In this document: piece by piece, positions 1 to 6,697 of the stretch
Numbering within the stretch: the stretch's first letter is position 1
How the letters are laid out: every line of letters starts with the position of its first letter
Origin: Nitrospira sp.
GTDB lineage: Bacteria > Nitrospirota > Nitrospiria > Nitrospirales > Nitrospiraceae
Assembly: GCA_012032965.1 (NCBI GenBank)
Contig: JAAUPT010000005.1
Span: 1-17,704 of the forward strand
Direction: 5' to 3'
Length of the DNA stretch: 17,704 bases
The notes under the pieces: generated by a model
What the model was told of the DNA's origin: nothing
Database searches by the model: none
The model's input: only the letters and a program-made list of their open reading frames with translations
Program-made: the position numbers and the translations under genes

Positions 1-2
1 TG

Positions 3-206
3 TTACGGGCTGCTGTCGAGGCGTGAACCGCGATTGTCGAAATCATCTTCAAAGTTCTCTGGCCTTGATGCACGCTCGTTCGTGTCATCCCACTGATCTC
101 CAGTTTGAGAACCAATCCGTTCGCGATCTCGATCCTTGCCGCTTCCGCTCGATTCATATTCATAACGGCCGCGATTGCGGCGTGATGCACCGCGCTGCCT
201 TTGCAT
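3..206 (-). CDS. small charged, probably disordered protein of unknown function
   Basis: A complete 67-codon reading frame on the minus strand, ending in TAA at 3-5. I chose the ATG at 204-206 because AAAGGAGAGAG, a near-perfect Shine-Dalgarno sequence, lies 5 nt upstream of it. The longer in-frame ATG at 276-278 has no such site and would overlap the start of map. The product is very rich in Arg, Asp, Glu, Ser, Gly and Asn (it begins MQRQRGASRRNRGRYEYESS) with few hydrophobic residues, no membrane segment and no cysteine, so it is probably disordered. The first third is basic and the last third acidic. I do not recognise a family. It is transcribed divergently from map with about 70 bp between the two starts. 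An overlapping plus-strand frame (23-280) has no ribosome binding site and looks like a shadow. The ribosome binding site is the main support. Confidence 0.5.
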   Translation of the reverse strand: MQRQRGASRRNRGRYEYESSGSGKDRDRERIGSQTGDQWDDTNERASRPENFEDDFDNRGSRLDSSP

Positions 207-276
207 ATCAACTCTCTCCTTTCTTGAAGCTCCGGACTGCTGAAAAACCGGAATGCCAACACTATTTGGAAGACCC

Positions 277-357
277 ATGAATCAATTCTGAAAACAGCCT
301 GCCGAGATTGAAGTCATGGCGACAGGCGTCACGGGTAGCTCGCTGAGGCATTGGGAG
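277..357 (+). other. map: cluster of six single-base insertions at the 5' end of map
   Basis: Reading from the ATG at 277 gives only M-N-Q-F-stop. Dropping one base at each of 280/281 (A), 284/285 (A), 291-294 (A run), 325/326 (G), 344 (T) and 353-355 (G run) gives MIILKQPAEIEVM, then ATASRVAREALEIVKK, which is the standard MAP N-terminus. The length from the PAEIEVM motif to the VRPG motif then matches E. coli MAP exactly. Five of the six are one extra base in a short run. The net change of six bases restores the downstream frame. What is seen is the pattern; its cause (consensus error, misassembly or real mutation) is inference. Confidence 0.8.
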
Positions 358-1032
358 ATTGTGAAGAAGGCAGTCCGGCCTGGTATCAGTACGGAAGAAC
401 TAGACCGCATTGCTGAAGAGGAGATACGAGTAAGAGGAGCGCTTCCAGCGTTCAAAGGTTATCGGAACTATCCCAAGACTCTCTGTGCCTCCGTGAACGA
501 CCAAGTGGTTCACGGTATCCCTTCCCAGCGAAAGCTCAAAGAAGGGGATATCATCGGGTTAGATCTCGGGGCTATTGTTGGCGGGTTCTATGGGGATTCA
601 GCTGTGACCCTAGCCGTTGGGGCGGTTCCTGGAACAACGGAAAAATTGGTTCAGGTGACGAAAGAGGCGCTCTACTTGGGCATTCAACAGGCAGTGGTCG
701 GTAATCGTCTTTCAGATATTTCACATGCGGTTCAAGAGCATGTGGAAGCATCAGGGTTTTCAGTCGTGACGGAGTTTGTTGGTCATGGTATCGGGCGACA
801 CTTGCACGAAGAGCCTCAAGTTCCGAACTATGGGAAACCGGGCCAAGGTCCTCGGTTGCAGCCAGGGATGGTGTTGGCAATTGAACCCATGGTCAATATC
901 GGGCGGAGCGCCGTTCGTGTTCTTGATGATCGATGGACGGCCGTCACAGTAGATGGCAGTCTGTCCGCCCATTTCGAACACACGATCGCCATACAGCCAA
1001 CCGGAACCCCTCGGATCTTGAGTCAGTTGTAG
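316..1032 (+). CDS. map: type I methionine aminopeptidase (5' end frame-damaged)
   Basis: Removes the initiator methionine from nascent proteins in the cytoplasm with a dinuclear metal centre. The intact frame (238 residues) has the full set of metal ligands in family order: Asp83 and Asp94 (LDLGAIVGGFYGD), His157 (FVGHGIG), Glu190 (AIEPMVN) and Glu221 (HFEHTIAI), plus substrate His66 (VVHGIP). The family normally begins about 40 residues before the VRPG motif. Here residues 2-12 after the ATG at 316 (ATGVTGSSLRH) are nonsense for the family. The expected N-terminus is encoded upstream from the ATG at 277, preceded by GGAAG, but is broken by six extra bases (see 277-357). Removing them gives a canonical protein of about 249 residues. 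It is the first recognisable gene of the ribosomal alpha-operon block; infA follows after 41 nt. Identity is certain; the true start is most likely 277. Confidence 0.95.
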   Translation: MATGVTGSSLRHWEIVKKAVRPGISTEELDRIAEEEIRVRGALPAFKGYRNYPKTLCASVNDQVVHGIPSQRKLKEGDIIGLDLGAIVGGFYGDSAVTLAVGAVPGTTEKLVQVTKEALYLGIQQAVVGNRLSDISHAVQEHVEASGFSVVTEFVGHGIGRHLHEEPQVPNYGKPGQGPRLQPGMVLAIEPMVNIGRSAVRVLDDRWTAVTVDGSLSAHFEHTIAIQPTGTPRILSQL

Positions 1033-1073
1033 AAAATATAGAGCTAGATTCATAGGGAAGAACACAAGACGAC

Positions 1074-1292
1074 GTGGCAAAAGAAGATATTATTGAAGTC
1101 CAGGGCTCGGTTTTGGAGACGCTTCCCAATGCCATGTTTCGAGTTAAACTCGATAACGGCCATGTCATACTGGCTCATATCTCAGGGAAAATGAGGATGC
1201 ACTTCATCCGTATTCTACCCGGCGATAAGGTCACGGTGGAAATGTCGCCCTATGATTTATCGCGAGGCCGTATCACCTATCGTTTTAAATAG
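1074..1292 (+). CDS. infA: translation initiation factor IF-1
   Basis: A 72-residue protein, the usual size for bacterial IF-1, which occupies the 30S A site during initiation together with IF-2 and IF-3. The whole chain is one S1-type OB fold: it starts [19 protein letters not shown], has the conserved FRVKLDNGH and [20 protein letters not shown] segments, and ends in [10 protein letters not shown]. The start is a GTG at 1074. The upstream ribosome binding site is poor (GGGAAG about 13 nt before the start), so translation may depend partly on coupling to map, which ends 41 nt upstream. The order map-infA-rpmJ-rpsM is standard for this operon. Confidence 0.96.
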   Translation: MAKEDIIEVQGSVLETLPNAMFRVKLDNGHVILAHISGKMRMHFIRILPGDKVTVEMSPYDLSRGRITYRFK

Positions 1293-1311
1293 ATGGGAGT
1301 TGGGAATTGGT

Positions 1312-1425
1312 ATGAAAGTCAAATCATCAGTCAAGCCCATTTGTGTGAAATGTAAAGTTGTTCGCCGTCGAGGAGTGGTCCGCATTCTCTGTAAGAACCC
1401 TCGCCATAAACAGCGGCAGGGATAG
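1312..1425 (+). CDS. rpmJ: 50S ribosomal protein L36 (bL36)
   Basis: A 37-residue frame from the ATG at 1312 to the TAG at 1423-1425, easily missed because it is so short. It begins [17 protein letters not shown] and ends HKQRQG, the hallmark of bacterial L36. The zinc-binding set Cys11, Cys14, Cys27 and His32 is complete, so this is the zinc-ribbon (C+) form rather than the zinc-independent paralogue. L36 is a small 23S rRNA-binding protein of the large subunit. It lies 19 nt after infA and 113 nt before rpsM, its usual place. No other gene is seen in the 113-nt gap. Confidence 0.97.
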   Translation: MKVKSSVKPICVKCKVVRRRGVVRILCKNPRHKQRQG

Positions 1426-1538
1426 GTCAAGAAGAGTGCTGGGAAAGAGTGAAAAGCCAGCCGTTAGTTGGCAAGACGGACACAGTTGACAGGAAAGCGG
1501 TCCATTAGAACCGTTGAAGACGTAGAGCTGGAGGAAAA

Positions 1539-1922
1539 ATGGCACGTATTGCTGGCGTCGATCTACCAAGAAATAAGCGAACTGATATTGGGTTAACGTA
1601 TATCTACGGGATCGGCCGAACATCTGCCCAACAGATTCTTGATGAGGCTGGGATCGATGGAGCAGTTCGTGTCAAGGATTTGAGCGAAGACAAGATCGTC
1701 AAGTTGCGCGAAATCATTGAGCGTGATCATCGAGTCGAAGGTGATCTTCGTAAAGAGGTATCCCTCAATATCAAGCGGCTGATTGATACGGGGACATACC
1801 GAGGGTTGCGCCATCGCAAAGGATTGCCGGTCCGTGGTCAGCGCACTAAAACCAATGCCAGAACACGTAAAGGACGGCGTGCGGGAGTCAGTAGTAAGCC
1901 GCGACCAACGGGTCCAAAATAG
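1539..1922 (+). CDS. rpsM: 30S ribosomal protein S13 (uS13)
   Basis: 127 residues, close to the usual 118-126. S13 sits in the head of the 30S subunit and contacts the P-site tRNA and the 50S subunit (bridge B1). It begins [20 protein letters not shown] and has the helix-two-turns-helix region ([18 protein letters not shown]). The basic C-terminal tail ([20 protein letters not shown], then TRKGRR) is typical of the family. The ATG is preceded by GGAGG 5 nt upstream. It is followed by rpsK 39 nt downstream. In E. coli the S4 autoregulatory leader lies just upstream of this gene; I see no obvious match here. Confidence 0.97.
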   Translation: MARIAGVDLPRNKRTDIGLTYIYGIGRTSAQQILDEAGIDGAVRVKDLSEDKIVKLREIIERDHRVEGDLRKEVSLNIKRLIDTGTYRGLRHRKGLPVRGQRTKTNARTRKGRRAGVSSKPRPTGPK

Positions 1923-1961
1923 TTCGGCGCCTAATGTGCTGAGATGTCAGGAGGGGTTCGC

Positions 1962-2345
1962 ATGAGTGTTAAAAAAGGGAAAAAGAAAGAGCGTCGAATT
2001 GTTCAGAGCGGGGTGGCGCATGTGCAGGCGTCATTTAACAATACAATTGTGACGATCACCGATATGAGCGGCAATACGGTGGTGTGGGCGAGCGCTGGAA
2101 ACCAAGGGTTTAAAGGATCACGCAAAAGTACACCCTTCGCGGCACAGCGGGCTGGAGAAGCTGCAGCACGAAAAGCCATGGAAAGTGGGATGCGACAAGT
2201 TGATGTGTATGTCAATGGCCCAGGTTCCGGCCGAGAGTCCGCGATTCGCTCATTACAAGGAGCTGGCTTGCGAATCAATCTCATCCGTGATGTGACCCCG
2301 ATTCCACATAACGGGTGTCGGCCACCCAAGCGCCGCCGCGTTTGA
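1962..2345 (+). CDS. rpsK: 30S ribosomal protein S11 (uS11)
   Basis: 127 residues, normal for S11, a platform protein of the 30S subunit near the mRNA exit and the E-site codon. Conserved segments include [18 protein letters not shown], the [18 protein letters not shown] region and the C-terminal [19 protein letters not shown]. The start is set at the ATG at 1962 because AGGAGG lies about 7 nt upstream. An in-frame ATG at 1944 would add six residues (MSGGVR) not typical of the family and lacks its own binding site. It sits between rpsM and rpsD as usual. Confidence 0.96.
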   Translation: MSVKKGKKKERRIVQSGVAHVQASFNNTIVTITDMSGNTVVWASAGNQGFKGSRKSTPFAAQRAGEAAARKAMESGMRQVDVYVNGPGSGRESAIRSLQGAGLRINLIRDVTPIPHNGCRPPKRRRV

Positions 2346-2399
2346 GTTCATGAATCAAGGAATCCATTTTTGAAGAAGTCTGAAGAGGTCATGTTAGGT

Positions 2400-2417
2400 G
2401 AATTAGTAAGCTAATTC
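2400..2417 (+). promoter_or_regulatory. hairpin just upstream of the rpsD ribosome binding site
   Basis: A perfect inverted repeat: GAATTAG, loop TAAG, CTAATTC. It ends a few bases before the CGAGGAGGA Shine-Dalgarno sequence of rpsD. No U-tract follows, so it is not a terminator. S4 is a known translational autoregulator: it binds upstream of rpsM in E. coli and upstream of its own gene in Bacillus. This could therefore be part of an S4-responsive leader, but a 7-bp stem is short and the role is inference. Confidence 0.3.
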
Positions 2418-2431
2418 CCGAGGAGGACGCA

Positions 2432-3058
2432 GTGGCAAAGTATCGTGGTCCTGTCTGTCGGTTGTGTCGACGAGAAGGTGAGAAGCTCTTTCTCAAAGGG
2501 ACTCGTTGTATGACGGAAAAATGCGCCATTGAACGGCGGAGTTATCCACCTGGGCAACATGGGCAGGGGCGACAACGCACCTCAGACTATAGCCTTCAGC
2601 TTCGAGAGAAGCAGAAGTTGAGACGAATCTATGGGCTTCAGGAGTGCCAGTTTCGCGGCGTGTTTGAACGTGCGGAACGACAGACGGGTGTGACCGGTGA
2701 CACCTTATTGCGACTTCTTGAATGTCGATTGGATAATGTGACCTATCGTCTGGGGTTTGGTGCTTCACGGAAGCAGTCTCGTCAGATGGTCAGTCACGGG
2801 CATTTCACGCTGAATGGCAAGAAGATTACGGTTGCTGGTGCACTGGTGAAGCCGGGCGATGTGATTGAAATTCGTGAGCGAAGTCGAGACATGGCTGCAA
2901 TCCAAGCTGCATTGGAATCTGTCGATAGTCGAGGAATTCCCGACTGGCTCGAATTGGATAAAGGTGCATTCAAGGGAATTGTTCGGTCCTTGCCGGCGAA
3001 GGAGCAGATCGCGTTACCGGTGAACGAGCAGATGGTGGTGGAATTGTATTCGCGCTAG
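2432..3058 (+). CDS. rpsD: 30S ribosomal protein S4 (uS4), zinc-binding form
   Basis: 208 residues starting at a GTG with a strong GAGGAGGA site 5-6 nt upstream. S4 is a primary 16S rRNA-binding protein that nucleates 30S assembly. The N-terminus carries the complete zinc-finger set Cys9, Cys12, Cys26 and Cys31 (CRLC...CMTEKC), so this is the C+ form. The S4 RNA-binding domain follows at about 97-160 (LECRLDNVTYRLGFGASRKQ, then VSHGHFTLNGKKITV). The C-terminus ends ALPVNEQMVVELYSR, as expected. It lies 86 nt after rpsK and 78 nt before rpoA. A small hairpin sits immediately before its ribosome binding site (2400-2417). Confidence 0.97.
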   Translation: MAKYRGPVCRLCRREGEKLFLKGTRCMTEKCAIERRSYPPGQHGQGRQRTSDYSLQLREKQKLRRIYGLQECQFRGVFERAERQTGVTGDTLLRLLECRLDNVTYRLGFGASRKQSRQMVSHGHFTLNGKKITVAGALVKPGDVIEIRERSRDMAAIQAALESVDSRGIPDWLELDKGAFKGIVRSLPAKEQIALPVNEQMVVELYSR

Positions 3059-3136
3059 TCCACTGTGGTCTTTCGTTCTGTCGGTTCGGAGTCATCTGTC
3101 AACGTGTTCGTTACTCGATGGTATGGAGGGTCGGTC

Positions 3137-4140
3137 ATGATCAAAGCGATGAAGGACTTTCAGATCCCGATGCGGGTGGAAGTCGACAAGGATGCACATT
3201 CGCCCACGTTCGGGCGGTTTACAACGGAAGCATTCGAGCGGGGGTTCGGCACGACAATTGGTAATGCCCTCCGTCGCATTTTGTTGTCGTCGCTTACGGG
3301 GGCTGCTGTGACGACCGTGAAGATCGAAGGAGTCGTCCACGAATTTTCGACGATTGCAGGTGTCACCGAAGATGTCACGGCGATTATTCTGAATATTAAG
3401 AGCCTACGGTTGGCGCTTCACACGGATAGACCAAAGACGATTCGGCTGAAGAAGAAAGGGCCAGGGGAGGCAAAGGGCTCCGACATCCTTCACGATGCGG
3501 ACGTGACGATTTTGACACCTGATCTACATATCGCCACGCTCGACAAGGATGCCACGTTGGATATTGAAATGACCATCAAACATGGGCGGGGTTATGTACC
3601 GGCAGAACGCAATAAAGAAGAAGGATTGCCGATTGGAGTGATCGCCATTGACTCTATCTTCTCGCCGATCAAACGAGTCAATTTTTATGTTGAGAATGCG
3701 CGTGTCGGGCGTATGACTGATTACGATAAGCTGACAATGGAAATCTGGACGGATGGAACGATTAGCCCAAGAGACGCTCTATCGACCGGGGCAGGCATTT
3801 TACGTGAACATTTGGATATCTTTATCAATCCAGAGGAACGCAGCGAAGGAAAAAGCGAGGTCGGCTATGAGGAGTCTCAGCGAGAGGTGAATAGGAATCT
3901 TCTGCGTAGTGTGAACGAGTTGGAATTATCTGTTCGAGCGGCCAATTGTCTCAAAAACGCGAATATCAAAACCATCGCCGATCTTGTACAAAATCTGAAG
4001 GTGAGATGCTCCGTACGAAAAACTTTGGGAAGAAATCTCTCAACGAGATCAAGGAAATTCTAACTGAGATGGGACTTTCGTTGGGGACCAAAATAGAGGA
4101 TGGGCCTTCGCCACACAATGGCAGTCCAAATCCTGAATGA
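3137..4140 (+). CDS. rpoA: RNA polymerase alpha subunit, frameshifted near the C-terminal domain
   Basis: The alpha subunit dimerises to seed RNA polymerase assembly, and its C-terminal domain contacts UP elements and activators. The start is the ATG at 3137, with GGAGGG about 6-7 nt upstream; the longer in-frame start at 3065 adds 24 unrelated residues. The N-terminal domain is intact ([56 protein letters not shown]). The C-terminal domain starts normally ([20 protein letters not shown]) but leaves frame at the A run 3990-3993 and would end at the stop at 4061-4063. Adding one A gives [20 protein letters not shown], then [15 protein letters not shown], in the next frame to the TGA at 4138-4140, for a normal 334-residue subunit. 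As written, the second half of the C-terminal domain would be lost, which is unlikely in a living cell. Confidence 0.95.
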
Positions 4141-4164
4141 CGTTTTTTAGCCGAGAGGAACACC

Positions 4165-4596
4165 GTGCGACATAGGAAAAAAGGACGGCAACTTGGACGG
4201 CAGACCAAGCACCGAGGCGCATTGTTCAGAAACTTGGTCACTTCATTGTTGGAAAAGGAACGAATCGAGACGACTGGAGCGAAAGCGAAGGAGATACGAG
4301 GATTTACTGATCGCATGATCACACTTGGTAAAGAAGGAACTCTACCGGCGAGACGACGGGCTCTTAGCTTTCTTCGAAGCAAGGCTGTTGTGTCCAAACT
4401 CTTCGACGACGTTGCAGGACGATTCAAGGATCGATCCGGAGGATACACCAGAATCATCAAGACCCGCCGGCGTGTTGGTGATGCTGCTGAAATGGTCGCA
4501 ATCGAGTTGGTTTCCCGCCAAGAGATCCCCCATAAGAAAACGGTGACTGCCTCCACGGCGCAGCCTGGGTCAGGAGAGTCTGGCTCCTCAACATAG
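4165..4596 (+). CDS. rplQ: 50S ribosomal protein L17 (bL17)
   Basis: 143 residues starting at a GTG ([20 protein letters not shown]) with GAGAGGAA upstream. L17 binds 23S rRNA near the polypeptide exit tunnel. The conserved core [20 protein letters not shown] and the region through [20 protein letters not shown] are complete. The tail from about residue 120 ([20 protein letters not shown]) is Ser/Gly/Thr-rich, looks disordered and is longer than the E. coli protein (127 residues). It is the last gene of the alpha operon, directly after rpoA, and is followed 26 nt later by a strong terminator. Confidence 0.96.
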   Translation: MRHRKKGRQLGRQTKHRGALFRNLVTSLLEKERIETTGAKAKEIRGFTDRMITLGKEGTLPARRRALSFLRSKAVVSKLFDDVAGRFKDRSGGYTRIIKTRRRVGDAAEMVAIELVSRQEIPHKKTVTASTAQPGSGESGSST

Positions 4597-4622
4597 TTCT
4601 TTGTACAGTCCGCTGGGCAATG

Positions 4623-4666
4623 ACGAAACGACTCCCACATGAACTCATGTGGGAGTCGTTTCGTTT
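4623..4666 (+). terminator. rho-independent terminator after rplQ
   Basis: A 20-bp perfect inverted repeat: ACGAAACGACTCCCACATGA at 4623-4642 and its complement at 4645-4664, separated by AC. It is followed by a short T-rich run (TTTC). In practice the loop would be about GAACTC. It closes the ribosomal operon and separates it from lptC. The stem itself is AT/GC mixed and symmetrical enough to work on either strand. Confidence 0.85.
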
Positions 4667-4758
4667 CTAGTCCTTGGTGGGCGTTTACATGGTAGCGTGT
4701 GCATGCTACGATCGTGCCAGGTTTCGTTTTTGGTTTATGCTAGGAGCACACCTCACTC

Positions 4759-5331
4759 ATGTGGGAACTTATAGCGAGACGCACCCTTCTGGCATCGAGT
4801 GTGCTGCTGGCCGCATTCCTTGGGTATCTTCTCGTCAGAAATGCGGATTCTCTGCCAACTAGCCAACCGATTTCCCTTGAGCCACTGGAACAGGCTGATG
4901 CCAAGCTCTCAGAGTTTATTTTTACACAATCGAAAGGTGACGTAGTGCAATGGCAAGTACAGGCCAAACAGGCACGAGTATTTGAACAAGAAAAGCAAGC
5001 GTTGCTCCATGATGTGGCCCTCACCTTCTATGGAGGAGACGGCGAGGAAGTAACGGTCCATGGCGACGAAGGAACACTCGATACCGCGAGCAAGAATTTT
5101 ATGCTATCGAATCGCGAGGTGCCCATCATCGTGACAACCAGGAGCGGGTACACGATTTATACCAACCATTTGGTCTGGACAGATAAGGCTAAAGAAATTC
5201 ATACAGAAGATCCTGTCCGAATTGTAGGACATGGGTTGGAGATAAGAGGTCTTGGACTGCTCGGGCGTATGGAATCAGAAGAATTTGAGGTTCTGCGCGA
5301 TGTTCATGTGGATCTCGTTCCTGCTTCTTAA
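4759..5331 (+). CDS. lptC: LPS export protein LptC
   Basis: 190 residues. LptC is the bitopic inner-membrane protein that receives lipopolysaccharide from LptB2FG and hands it to LptA. One N-terminal membrane segment is visible at about 8-26 (RTLLASSVLLAAFLGYLLV). A periplasmic beta-jellyroll domain follows, with typical strands (WQVQAKQARVF, ALLHDVALTFYGGDGEEVTV, GDEGTLDTASKNFMLS, NHLVWTDKAKEIHTEDPVRI, then VGHGLEIRGLGLLG). The ATG at 4759 has TAGGAG about 12 nt upstream, a little far. It is the first gene of an lptC-lptA-lptB-rpoN-hpf-rapZ unit, and its 3' end overlaps lptA by 32 nt. The family assignment rests on this fold pattern and strongly on context. Confidence 0.9.
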   Translation: MWELIARRTLLASSVLLAAFLGYLLVRNADSLPTSQPISLEPLEQADAKLSEFIFTQSKGDVVQWQVQAKQARVFEQEKQALLHDVALTFYGGDGEEVTVHGDEGTLDTASKNFMLSNREVPIIVTTRSGYTIYTNHLVWTDKAKEIHTEDPVRIVGHGLEIRGLGLLGRMESEEFEVLRDVHVDLVPAS

Positions 5332-5911
5332 TGTTATATGTTTCGGAAGTACGTCCGCCGTTCTTTCCACGGAACCCGGAAATCTAAAGCAGAGCGTTGA
5401 GGCGCCGGGTGTTCCGACCACCATTACATCTAAGAAAATGACGGTCCGCAATCAAGATAGTCAGGCAGTGTTCGAGGGGGTGGTTGTGCTGACTCGAGGT
5501 CCCCTTGTTGTTCACTCAGATAAAATGGTTGTGTCGTTTCATTCTCGAAAGCGAGATCCGAGCCAGGCATCGTCCAGTGGAAGGAACCACGAAGAACCAA
5601 CTCAGAACTTCTCTTCACCTAAAGGAAGCAGCGCCACGTCGACGATGTCGAATCGTTCCGTCAGTCGGATCGAGGCGACCGCGGATGCTCACCCTGTCAA
5701 GATTGAATACGAGAATGGCAACGCCACTTGCCAAAAAGCTGTGTATTTCGTCGACGGCGAAAAAGTTGTGTTAACTGGAGAGCCAGTGGCATGGGAGAGG
5801 GGTACGCGTGTCAGCGGTAAGCAGATTACAATTTTTCTTGCCGAAGAGCGGAGTGTAGTAGAGGGGGGGTCTCACCTTCGCATTGAAGGTGAGGAGGCGG
5901 ATAAGCCATGA
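5300..5911 (+). CDS. lptA: periplasmic LPS-bridge protein LptA
   Basis: About 203 residues from the ATG at 5300, chosen because it gives a clean signal peptide (MFMWISFLLLNVICFGSTSA) and has GAGG 9 nt upstream. An earlier in-frame ATG at 5252 adds 16 polar residues. LptA oligomerises into the periplasmic bridge that carries lipopolysaccharide to the outer membrane. OstA/LptA-type strands are visible: ITSKKMTVRNQDSQAVFEGV, VVLTRGPLVVHSDKMVV, HPVKIEYENGNATCQKAVYF, VVLTGEPVAW and VSGKQITIFLAEERSVVEGG. Between two strands lies an unusual Ser/Pro/Asn/Arg-rich stretch of about 38 residues (after VSFHSRKRD) not found in E. coli LptA. It overlaps the end of lptC by 32 nt and the start of lptB by 4 nt (ATGA). 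Confidence 0.88.
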   Translation: MFMWISFLLLNVICFGSTSAVLSTEPGNLKQSVEAPGVPTTITSKKMTVRNQDSQAVFEGVVVLTRGPLVVHSDKMVVSFHSRKRDPSQASSSGRNHEEPTQNFSSPKGSSATSTMSNRSVSRIEATADAHPVKIEYENGNATCQKAVYFVDGEKVVLTGEPVAWERGTRVSGKQITIFLAEERSVVEGGSHLRIEGEEADKP

Positions 5912-6689
5912 CACAGAGTATTCACGCTGGACCAGGCGCTCTTATCGATTCACACTCCGCACAAAATGAAGATTGTCTACAGGCTACGGGATTGGTCAAA
6001 AGTTTCCGTGGTCGAAAAGTGGTCAAAGGAGTTGCGATCGAAGTCTATGCTGGTGAGGTGGTCGGTCTTCTTGGTCCTAATGGAGCTGGGAAGACCACCA
6101 TTTTCGACATGGTGGTGGGTTTATGCCAGCCCGATGAAGGGGAAATAACTTTCAAGGGCGAATCTGTTACCAATCTGCCGATGTATAAGCGAGCACGAAG
6201 GGGAATCGGGTACCTTCCTCAGGAATCATCAGTCTTTCGCCGGCTTTCCGTAGAGCATAATGTCTTGGCGATTCTTGAAATGCTGGGGTATGCTCGTAAA
6301 GAACGAAGTCAACGGGTGGACACTCTGCTCAAAGAATTGGATCTGCTCCATATTCGTAAGAGTATGGCCTATGCCCTGTCAGGCGGGGAGCGTCGACGTT
6401 TAGAGATTACGAGAGCTTTGGCAGCCACGCCGTCATTTATGTTGTTGGATGAGCCGTTTGCGGGGATAGACCCCATCGCTGTTGCAGATATTCAACAGAT
6501 CATCACTCGGTTGAAAGATAAGGAATAGGAATACTTATTACTGATCATAATGTCCAGGAAACACTATCCATAGTCGACCGAGCCTACATCATCAACGAGG
6601 GGTTGATTCTGGAATCCGGATCTCCTGAAGTGATCGTTCAGAGCGAAACTGCTCGAGCGGTCTACCTCGGTGAACAGTTCAAGTTATAG
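5908..6689 (+). CDS. lptB: LPS export ABC transporter ATPase LptB, frameshifted near the C-terminus
   Basis: LptB is the ATPase that powers lipopolysaccharide extraction by LptFG. Visible motifs are Walker A GPNGAGKT (residues 56-63), Q-loop Q105 (GYLPQES), signature [11 protein letters not shown] (157-167), Walker B FMLLDEP (177-183) and D-loop GID. The first frame ends at a TAG at 6526-6528, giving 206 residues. Adding one G at the GG at 6522-6523 restores [20 protein letters not shown], which holds the switch (H-loop) histidine, and continues to the TAG at 6687-6689 with the usual C-terminus [10 protein letters not shown]. The restored protein is about 260 residues, some 20 longer than E. 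coli LptB because of an extra N-terminal segment. As written the protein lacks the H-loop and would be inactive. The start overlaps lptA by 4 nt, and rpoN follows at once. Confidence 0.95.
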
Positions 6690-6697
6690 AGGATGAA

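Noticed and set aside
23..280. 85-codon plus-strand frame upstream of map
   Set aside because: No ribosome binding site, no recognisable family, and it lies opposite a minus-strand frame with a strong Shine-Dalgarno sequence and purine-rich coding strand. It also does not resemble the adenylate kinase C-terminus expected at this place.
3986..4063. Programmed ribosomal frameshifting in rpoA
   Set aside because: The site CAAAATCTG lacks a convincing slippery heptamer or downstream stem, and rpoA is not known to be recoded. Since lptB and nadE show the same kind of one-base loss, a consensus error is simpler.
3966..4640. 224-codon minus-strand frame across rpoA end, rplQ and the terminator
   Set aside because: It is antisense to two highly conserved genes and runs through a terminator; its sequence is the complement of known coding sequence and shows no family pattern.
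4680..4720. Hairpin GTAGC...GCTAC upstream of lptC as a regulatory element
   Set aside because: Only a 5-bp stem with an 8-nt loop, not placed near the ribosome binding site; expected by chance.
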